Shown: positions 1-5,103 of the stretch, piece by piece | How the letters are laid out: each line of letters starts with the position of its first letter | How positions within the stretch are numbered: position 1 is the stretch's first letter | Assembly: GCA_947259435.1 (NCBI GenBank) | Contig: CAMYMP010000112.1 | Span: 1-5,103, forward strand | Origin: an uncultured Woeseiaceae bacterium | GTDB taxonomy: Bacteria; Pseudomonadota; Gammaproteobacteria; Woeseiales; Woeseiaceae | Length of the DNA: 5,103 bases | Reading direction: 5' to 3' | Program-made: the position numbers and the translations under genes | Notes under the pieces: generated by a model | Told to the model about the DNA's origin: nothing | What the model saw: only the letters and a program-made list of their open reading frames with translations | The model's database searches: none

Positions 1-1
1 C

Positions 2-157
2 ATCAGCACTGAGACCACGGTGCTGGCATGCCAGGTCTATTTCTGGGCCCGGGTTGTTCACTACATCGTATACGGAGCCGGCATACCCTGGGTGCGCACA
101 CTGAGTTTTGCGGTCAGCTGGCTATGCCTCGTCGCCCTGCTGTTGCAATTACTATGA
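2..157 (+). CDS. MAPEG-family membrane protein, C-terminal fragment (5' end outside window)
   Basis: An open frame enters from the left edge and ends at TGA 155-157, giving 51 residues. The visible part has the C-terminal pattern of small MAPEG proteins (membrane-associated proteins in eicosanoid and glutathione metabolism): a helix carrying FWARVVHYIVYGAGIP (residues 14-29), then VRTLSF, then a final hydrophobic helix rich in Leu and Val that ends at the stop. The Ala-Arg followed by His-Tyr and Tyr-Gly in the penultimate helix, and the short Pro-containing turn, are what suggest the family. Bacterial MAPEG proteins are usually about 130-150 residues with four helices, so roughly two thirds of the gene lies outside. 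The substrate cannot be inferred; most bacterial members are uncharacterised. The gene converges on uup and overlaps its stop codon by six bases. Assignment rests on a short fragment; another small multi-helix protein is possible. Confidence 0.8.
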   Translation: MSTETTVLACQVYFWARVVHYIVYGAGIPWVRTLSFAVSWLCLVALLLQLL

Positions 158-2053
158 GTTGAGCCGCGTTTGCAGATTTTCGAGGTCGCTCCAGCGCGCC
201 ATGCGCCGTTCGAGGAGCGCTTCGTTGTCAGCCAGTTCCTGCAGGCGTTCCTGAACGATCGTGTGATCCTGCGAAAAAAACCCGGGGTCTGATACAGCTT
301 GCTGCAGTTCCGCGATCGAGGTCTCGATGGCCTCGATCTCGGCCGGCAGCTCATCGAGTTCGCGCTGGTCCTTATAACTGAGTTTGGTGGGCTTTCTCTG
401 CCGGCGACGCTCGGCTTCTGCCCGCTTGCGCGCAAACGCCTGGTAGGGGCGGTCCGTTTCGGCAAGCTGGCGACCCTGGCGCAGCCAGTCGCTGTAGCCG
501 CCGACGTACTCCTGGATTCGGCCGTCTTTCTCAAAAACGATCGTGCTCGTCACGACGTTGTCGAGGAACTCGCGATCATGGCTGACGACGATCAGCGTGC
601 CCGTGAAATCACACAATTTTTGTTCGAGGACTTCGAGGGTTTCAATGTCGAGATCGTTGGTCGGCTCGTCGAGAACGAGCAGGTTCGCGGGCCGAGTAAA
701 CAACTTCGCAAGGATAACGCGATTGCGCTCGCCGCCCGACAGCGCCTTGACGGGCATCATCGCGCGCTTAGGGCCGAACAGAAATCCCTTGAGATAGCCA
801 ATAATGTGGCGGTCCTTGCCGTTGAGCCTGATGTGTGTGCGGCCATCGCCAACGTTGTAAGCCACGGATTTTTCGAGATCGAGCGTCTGTCGCAGCTGAT
901 CAAAATAACCGACTTCCAGATTCGTGCCGTGTTTCACGGTCCCCGATTGCGGCTCAAGTTCACCCAAAAGCAGACGCAACAGCGTGGTCTTGCCGACACC
1001 GTTATTGCCAATCAGGCCAATGCGGTCGCCACGCATGATCTTGACCGAGAAGTTATCGATCAACGGCTCATCATCGTAGCGATAACTGACATTGCGCGCA
1101 CGAATGACTTTGCGCCCTGACTGCTCGGCTTCTTCGATATGGATACGCGCCTGCCCGTCTGGCTTGACTCGCCCGGCGCGTTTTTCGCGCATCTCGACAA
1201 GCGCGCGCGCACGGCCCTCGTTGCGCGTGCGCCGTGCCTTTATGCCTTGGCGAATCCACTCTTCTTCCTGCCCGAGTTTCTTGTCGAACTTTGCGTTCGC
1301 CGTTTGTTCGTCCTCGAGCGCTTTCTCTTTGCGAACCAGGTAGTTATCGAAGTCGCCTGGCCAGCTCGTCAGCTTGCCACGGTCAATCTCGACGATTCGC
1401 GTGGCCAGTCGCTGCAGGAATGCACGGTCGTGCGTGATGTACAACACGGCGCCCGGGTACGAATAGACTCTGTCTTCGAGCCATTTGATCGTCGCGATGT
1501 CGAGGTGGTTGGTAGGCTCATCGAGCAGCAGCAGGTCCGGCTTTTGCACGAGCGCCCGGGCGAGAGCGACGCGCCGTCGCCAGCCGCCCGAAAGCTCGTT
1601 CATCTTCTTTTCCGCCGGGAGGCCCAGATCCGTGATGGTCTCTTCGACTCGTTGTTCGATGTGCCAGCCATCGTGCGCATCGATCTTCGCGTGCAGCGCC
1701 TCGAGTTCTTTGAGTGCATGTTTGTCGAGCTCGAGCTTCGACTGTGCGGCATATGTAGCGAGCAGTCCGTCGATTTCCGTCAGGCCGGAGCGCACAACAT
1801 CGTGAACCGGCTGGTCGAGTGCCTCGGGTAAGGTCTGTTCGAGTTGGCTGATAATCAGACTGGCGCCGCGCACGATCTCGCCGCGATCGGCTTCGATCGC
1901 GCCTGTGATGAGCTTCAGGGTTGTCGATTTCCCGGCGCCGTTGCGACCGATAAGACAGATACGCTCGCCTGGTTCGATTGCGAGTTCGGCTTCGGTCAGG
2001 ATCTTCTGATCGCCGAATTCCAGGGTGACTTCATCGAAACGTAGTAGTGACAT
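152..2053 (-). CDS. uup: ABC-F family ATPase Uup
   Basis: A 633-residue soluble protein with two ABC ATPase domains and no membrane segment; E. coli Uup is about 635 residues. Domain 1 has Walker A GRNGAGKS (36-43), signature LSGGW (154-158), Walker B LLLLDEP (174-180) and switch His208. Domain 2 has Walker A GNNGVGKT (349-356), signature LSGGE (438-442), Walker B LLVLDEP (458-464) and His492. All catalytic residues are present. The linker between the domains contains WIRQGIKARRTRNEGR (266-281), characteristic of Uup and of the ribosome-facing linker of ABC-F proteins. Residues from about 545 form the charged C-terminal coiled coil (LSYKDQRELDELP at 558-570) that binds DNA in E. coli Uup. Known roles are ribosome-associated ATPase activity and limiting precise excision of transposons. 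The ATG start is supported by the family-like N-terminus MSLLRFDEVTLEFGD, although no clear Shine-Dalgarno sequence precedes it. It is transcribed divergently from slyX. Confidence 0.97.
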   Translation of the reverse strand: MSLLRFDEVTLEFGDQKILTEAELAIEPGERICLIGRNGAGKSTTLKLITGAIEADRGEIVRGASLIISQLEQTLPEALDQPVHDVVRSGLTEIDGLLATYAAQSKLELDKHALKELEALHAKIDAHDGWHIEQRVEETITDLGLPAEKKMNELSGGWRRRVALARALVQKPDLLLLDEPTNHLDIATIKWLEDRVYSYPGAVLYITHDRAFLQRLATRIVEIDRGKLTSWPGDFDNYLVRKEKALEDEQTANAKFDKKLGQEEEWIRQGIKARRTRNEGRARALVEMREKRAGRVKPDGQARIHIEEAEQSGRKVIRARNVSYRYDDEPLIDNFSVKIMRGDRIGLIGNNGVGKTTLLRLLLGELEPQSGTVKHGTNLEVGYFDQLRQTLDLEKSVAYNVGDGRTHIRLNGKDRHIIGYLKGFLFGPKRAMMPVKALSGGERNRVILAKLFTRPANLLVLDEPTNDLDIETLEVLEQKLCDFTGTLIVVSHDREFLDNVVTSTIVFEKDGRIQEYVGGYSDWLRQGRQLAETDRPYQAFARKRAEAERRRQRKPTKLSYKDQRELDELPAEIEAIETSIAELQQAVSDPGFFSQDHTIVQERLQELADNEALLERRMARWSDLENLQTRLNS

Positions 2054-2062
2054 AAGTTTGTT

Positions 2063-2087
2063 GTAGGAGCGCGCCTGTCAGGCGATC
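2063..2087 (+). repeat. REP-like palindromic element in the uup/slyX gap
   Basis: The sequence starts with a GTAG tetranucleotide (2063-2066) followed by an imperfect palindrome whose core is CGCCTG (2072-2077), T, CAGGCG (2079-2084). A GTAG head before a GC-rich hairpin is the usual form of REP elements in pseudomonads and xanthomonads, and the GTAGGAGCGCGCCTG start strongly resembles those. Only one copy is in the window, so its repetitive nature is inferred. It lies within 35 bases upstream of the uup ATG and would form a hairpin in the uup leader RNA. Confidence 0.5.
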
Positions 2088-2126
2088 ATTGGGTTCGGAC
2101 TGCACCTGATACGCATTTGCTAAAGC

Positions 2127-2139
2127 GCGGTCTGACCCC
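2127..2139. repeat. Short palindrome of the GGTCTGACC type
   Basis: GGTC (2129-2132), T, GACC (2134-2137) is a perfect 4-base inverted repeat around one base, followed by CC. On the other strand it reads GGGGTCAGACC. Motifs of the form GGGGTC-N-GACCCC recur in many proteobacterial genomes as intergenic palindromes, some next to REP-associated transposases. Here one arm is degraded (GCGCGGTC instead of GGGGTC). It could be a relic of such an element or a protein-binding site; with one copy visible this cannot be settled. Confidence 0.35.
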
Positions 2140-2152
2140 AAATCTTGGAAAC

Positions 2153-2158
2153 GAGAGG
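2153..2158 (+). promoter_or_regulatory. Ribosome binding site of slyX
   Basis: GAGAGG lies five bases upstream of the ATG at 2164. It supports this start over the out-of-frame ATG at 2145, which has no comparable site. Confidence 0.6.
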
Positions 2159-2163
2159 CTATC

Positions 2164-2370
2164 ATGAGCGAGGAAAGACTGGTCGATATCGAATCGAAAC
2201 TGACGCATCAGGATCAGCTGCTAATCGAACTGAACGATGTCATCACCGATCAGCAGGCCAAAATCATGAAACTCGAGGAGATGTATGCTGCGCTGGTCGA
2301 CAAGGTTCGCACCATCGGCGAGGCGTTCCCTGGTGACGGGTCGCAGGACGAGCGGCCGCCGCATTATTGA
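2164..2370 (+). CDS. slyX: SlyX family protein
   Basis: A 68-residue protein, the usual SlyX length (about 70). Residues 4-52 form one predicted coiled coil with the family pattern: RLVDIESKLTHQDQLLIELN followed by DVITDQQAKI and a further Leu-rich heptad stretch. The helix is followed by a short polar tail that ends in PPHY, the C-terminal signature of the family. There is no signal peptide or membrane segment, so it is probably cytoplasmic. SlyX is conserved in proteobacteria, often near the peptidyl-prolyl isomerase gene slyD, but its biochemical role is unknown; no slyD is seen here. The start at ATG 2164 has a GAGAGG site at good spacing. The gene is divergent from uup and followed after 76 bases by the large membrane protein gene on the same strand. 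No terminator hairpin is visible in that gap, so co-transcription is plausible. Confidence 0.95.
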   Translation: MSEERLVDIESKLTHQDQLLIELNDVITDQQAKIMKLEEMYAALVDKVRTIGEAFPGDGSQDERPPHY

Positions 2371-2435
2371 GTACCTGATCGACCCTGAGCGGAGCAAGGC
2401 CGCGTTTACAGTATAGTGTTGCATGCCAAGAGGCT

Positions 2436-2442
2436 GGGGAGG
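2436..2442 (+). promoter_or_regulatory. Strong ribosome binding site of the large membrane protein gene
   Basis: GGGGAGG lies four bases upstream of the ATG at 2447, close to the consensus complement of the 16S rRNA tail. It fixes the start, since the signal peptide begins exactly at this ATG. Confidence 0.75.
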
Positions 2443-2446
2443 CTCA

Positions 2447-5103
2447 ATGTCCAGATTACTCAGACTGGTTATTATCGCGCTGTTGTCGCCCGCTGCGGTC
2501 ATGGCTGCGGACATTTACGTACCGGAACAGCTGCAGGGTTGGCAGGAGTGGGTGCTCGATGGCCAGGAATACCGCAGCTGTCCATTCTTTTTCAATCGCA
2601 GTGCTACCAACGAAGCCGAGTTCGTCTGTGCGTGGCCGGGCTCGCTCGAGCTCGAGGTTGATTCGGGTTCCGCACAGTTCACTCAGGATTGGACCGTCTA
2701 TACAGATGAGCAGTGGGTGTCATTACCCGGCGATGTTTCGTATTGGCCGTCTCGGGTTACGTCGAACGGCCGTTCGATCGAGGTCGTCCTGCATCATGGG
2801 GTACCGAGCGTTTTCCTGGGTACGGGAAGCTACCGGTTGGCAGGCAGCTTCGAGTGGGACGAACGCCCGGGCGTGCTGCGGATTCCGGTGCAAAGCGGGC
2901 TCGTCCGTCTGTCCATCAGTGGCAACCCGGTCGCGCGTCCGGAGTTCACGGGCGGCGGCGTGTTTCTGGGCGAAAAGAAACGCGATGTGGAGTCTCGCGA
3001 TTCGATAACGGCAGATGTCTATCGTCTCGTTGCGGATGATGTGCCGACCCGACTGACGACGAGCATACGAATCAACGTGTCCGGCGGTGTTCGCGAGGAG
3101 CTGTTTGGACCGGTATTGCCCGATGGCTTTGTCCCGCTTTCGATCGACAGCCAGCTTCCGGCGCGGCTCGAGCCCGATGGCAAGCTGCGTGTGCAGGTCC
3201 GGCCCGGACAGTGGATGATTTCACTGACCGCGCGCGGGCCCGATGTGCTCAACCGCGTGACGCTACCTGCGGCGGAGATCAACCTGCCGGACAGCGAGAT
3301 CTGGAGCTACCGGTCGAACGACCGCCTGCGCGTGACCGCAGCAGAGGGCCTGCCACCGATCGATCCGCAGCAAGTGCAGGTGCCCGGGAACTGGCAGCAA
3401 CTGCCTGCGTTCCGCATCGAGGCGGGACAGACACTTGAAATTACGGAGCGCAGTCGCGGCGCCGTAGCGGCAGACAATGAGCTGTACCTGCGGCGTGACA
3501 TGTGGCTCGACTTCGACGGCGACGGCTTCGTCGTCAGCGACAAAATCGGCGGCAAGATGCGCACGGGCTGGCGTCTCGACATGGCGGCCCCGTTTGCGCT
3601 GCTGAGCGCGACGGAAGGCGGAGAGAACCTGTTGATCACAAAAGGACAACAGGACGGACAGACCGGCGTCGAGCTGCGCCGCAACGCGGTCGATCTGGGC
3701 GCGATCGGGCGCGCCGACACACGTGAGCCGACGCCCGTCACCGGATGGGATACACGATTTGCAGACGTGTCGACCGTGCTGCACTTGCCGCCAGGCCACA
3801 AGCTGCTGGCTGCTCCCGGAGCCGACAAAGCGCCCGCAAGCTGGGTCAGCCGCTGGCAGCTGCTCGACTTTTTCCTCGTCCTGATCATCACGATCGGCGC
3901 GTGGCGCCTGTTCGGCCGCACGGCCGGAATCATTGCGCTTTCCGCGCTCGTTCTGAGCTTTCACGAACTCAACGCACCGGCGTGGTTGTGGCTCAATCTA
4001 CTCGTGGCGATCGCCCTGCTGCGCGTCGCCCCGGCAGGCCGGCTGCGACAATCCGTGCGCGCTTACCAGGCTGTGAGCGCCGTAGCGCTCGTGCTTGCGC
4101 TCGTGCCATTCATCGCGAGCCAGCTTCGCATAGCGATCTACCCACAGCTCGAACCACAGTATGGCGTGGGGCCCTTGCCGTCTCCGGCCATGGACGTACC
4201 CGGCACCGGGCTTGTGCCGGAGTCCGGCGCCCTCGGCGTGGACATGGAGGCTGACGGACTCGTGCGTAGCGAGGTTCGCGCAAAGCGAGCAGCACCCAGC
4301 GAGGTCATGTCGCTCGAGGAGGTTGTTGTATCGGGACACAAAGCCGCGCTGAGCTATGCCCGCTACGCGCCGAACGCAATCGTACAGGCTGGCCCGGGCA
4401 TTCCGTCGTGGCGCTGGAATTCGTATCGGCTCGACTGGAGCGGCCCCGTGGATGCCGAGCAATCGCTGCGGCTCCTAATCCTGCCGCGCTGGGCCGTTAC
4501 CGTGCTGCGCTTTCTGCTGGTGTTGCTGTTACTGCGTTTCACGGGCGTGCTGGCCGCGGAGGTCCTTAAAGGGCAGCTGCGGTGGCCGGGCGGCCTGAAG
4601 CTGGGCGCGTCCAGGACCGGCGGCTTTTTCGCGGTCGGACTGCTGATGCTGCTCATGGCCGTCAGCCCGATCGCCGAGGCCGAGACGCCACATCCCGACC
4701 TGCTGCGCGAACTGCAGAACCGGCTGCTGCAGCCGCCGCAGTGTGCGCCCCGATGCGCGGAACTGGTTGTTGCGGACGTCGATGTCAGCGAGGACGGCGT
4801 CAGCATGGATCTGATCGTGCACGCGCTTGCCGATGTTGCGGTGCCGCTTCCGGGGTCCGATCAGGGCTGGCGGCCGGCTGTCTTACTCATGAATGGCTCG
4901 GCGGCCGCTCAGGTGATTCGTGGCTATGATCAGTCCTTATGGGTGCGGCTGGCAGCCGGACGTCATACGATCCGCCTGAGAGGTCCGGTGCCGGCTGCCG
5001 ACAGTCTCGAGATACCTTTCCCGACACCGCCGCGCGTGATCGAGGCTGCGGGAGACGGCTGGTTCATCGCCGGCATCAAGGATCGGCGCCTGCTGTCCGG
5101 ATC
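2447..5103 (+). CDS. Large uncharacterised envelope membrane protein with duplicated extracytoplasmic domain (3' end outside window)
   Basis: The frame runs without a stop from ATG 2447 to the right edge, giving 885 codons and two bases. I do not recognise a characterised family. Residues 1-20 are a signal peptide (basic start, Leu/Ile core, likely cut at VMA-AD). Residues 21-469 look like an extracytoplasmic, beta-rich region with Cys45 and Cys61, a WVSLPGD motif (90-96) and an EF-hand-like loop at 355-366. Predicted helices lie near 470-489, 492-507, 511-527 and 540-557. An extracytoplasmic loop (about 558-681) follows, containing LEEVVVSG (623-630), then helices near 682-698 and 724-744, then a second extracytoplasmic region with Cys766 and Cys770. 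Arg/Lys clusters at 487-491, 526-538 and 708-723 fit the positive-inside rule for this layout. The last region resembles the N-terminal one. The start has a strong ribosome binding site. Coding is certain from the unbroken frame and coherent topology; function is unknown. Confidence 0.9.
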   Translation, partial: MSRLLRLVIIALLSPAAVMAADIYVPEQLQGWQEWVLDGQEYRSCPFFFNRSATNEAEFVCAWPGSLELEVDSGSAQFTQDWTVYTDEQWVSLPGDVSYWPSRVTSNGRSIEVVLHHGVPSVFLGTGSYRLAGSFEWDERPGVLRIPVQSGLVRLSISGNPVARPEFTGGGVFLGEKKRDVESRDSITADVYRLVADDVPTRLTTSIRINVSGGVREELFGPVLPDGFVPLSIDSQLPARLEPDGKLRVQVRPGQWMISLTARGPDVLNRVTLPAAEINLPDSEIWSYRSNDRLRVTAAEGLPPIDPQQVQVPGNWQQLPAFRIEAGQTLEITERSRGAVAADNELYLRRDMWLDFDGDGFVVSDKIGGKMRTGWRLDMAAPFALLSATEGGENLLITKGQQDGQTGVELRRNAVDLGAIGRADTREPTPVTGWDTRFADVSTVLHLPPGHKLLAAPGADKAPASWVSRWQLLDFFLVLIITIGAWRLFGRTAGIIALSALVLSFHELNAPAWLWLNLLVAIALLRVAPAGRLRQSVRAYQAVSAVALVLALVPFIASQLRIAIYPQLEPQYGVGPLPSPAMDVPGTGLVPESGALGVDMEADGLVRSEVRAKRAAPSEVMSLEEVVVSGHKAALSYARYAPNAIVQAGPGIPSWRWNSYRLDWSGPVDAEQSLRLLILPRWAVTVLRFLLVLLLLRFTGVLAAEVLKGQLRWPGGLKLGASRTGGFFAVGLLMLLMAVSPIAEAETPHPDLLRELQNRLLQPPQCAPRCAELVVADVDVSEDGVSMDLIVHALADVAVPLPGSDQGWRPAVLLMNGSAAAQVIRGYDQSLWVRLAAGRHTIRLRGPVPAADSLEIPFPTPPRVIEAAGDGWFIAGIKDRRLLSG

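Noticed and set aside
299..1120. A 273-codon plus-strand open frame opposite uup
   Set aside because: It lies wholly inside the well-supported uup gene on the opposite strand. Its translation has no recognisable motif and there is no ribosome site; it is a product of GC-rich codon bias.
1139..1831. A 230-codon plus-strand open frame opposite uup
   Set aside because: Same reason: it mirrors the codons of the first ATPase domain of uup and has no independent support.
2412..2417. TATAGT as a -10 promoter box for the large gene
   Set aside because: It matches five of six consensus bases, but there is no -35 match at 16-18 bases upstream and no extended -10 TG. It could be real but is not supported well enough to list.
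2371..2446. A terminator between slyX and the large gene
   Set aside because: I found no GC-rich inverted repeat followed by a T-run; only a 5-base direct repeat AGGCT (2431-2435 and 2440-2444), which overlaps the ribosome binding site.
2559..3008. A 149-codon plus-strand open frame inside the large gene
   Set aside because: It is out of frame with the large gene, rich in Arg and Ser, and lacks a ribosome site. The main frame is continuous across it, so there is no frameshift to explain.
3263..3964. A 233-codon minus-strand open frame
   Set aside because: It is antisense to the large membrane protein, whose frame shows a signal peptide, helices and repeats. The minus-strand translation is low-complexity, rich in Arg, Gln and Ala.

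Overview
The window looks like chromosomal DNA of a fairly GC-rich proteobacterium. A gammaproteobacterium is most likely, because slyX is typical of proteobacteria and the Uup protein has near-standard length and motifs. The genus cannot be read from the sequence. There are no RNA genes, CRISPR arrays, transposase genes or phage genes.

Layout, left to right: (1) the last 51 codons of a plus-strand membrane protein of the MAPEG type (2-157). (2) A complete minus-strand uup gene (152-2053), encoding an ABC-F ATPase, whose stop codon overlaps the end of the MAPEG gene. (3) A 109-base divergent gap (2054-2163) with a REP-like palindrome and a second short palindrome of a recurrent type. (4) A complete plus-strand slyX gene (2164-2370). 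(5) A 76-base gap. (6) A very large plus-strand reading frame that starts at 2447 and is still open at the right edge (885 codons and 2 bases visible). It fills more than half of the window.

The large frame is the part worth attention. It encodes an envelope protein with a signal peptide, a roughly 450-residue extracytoplasmic region, four predicted membrane helices, a second extracytoplasmic loop, two more helices and a second large extracytoplasmic region cut off by the window. The region after the last helix repeats landmarks of the N-terminal region at a nearly constant offset of about 708 residues, which suggests an internal duplication. The first extracytoplasmic region contains an EF-hand-like loop, and the middle loop contains a sequence resembling the TonB box of outer-membrane receptors. 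I recognise no characterised family for it.

The genes do not form an obvious pathway. Uup acts in translation or genome maintenance in the cytoplasm, and SlyX is a small coiled-coil protein of unknown role. The large membrane protein may share a transcript with slyX, since no terminator is visible between them.
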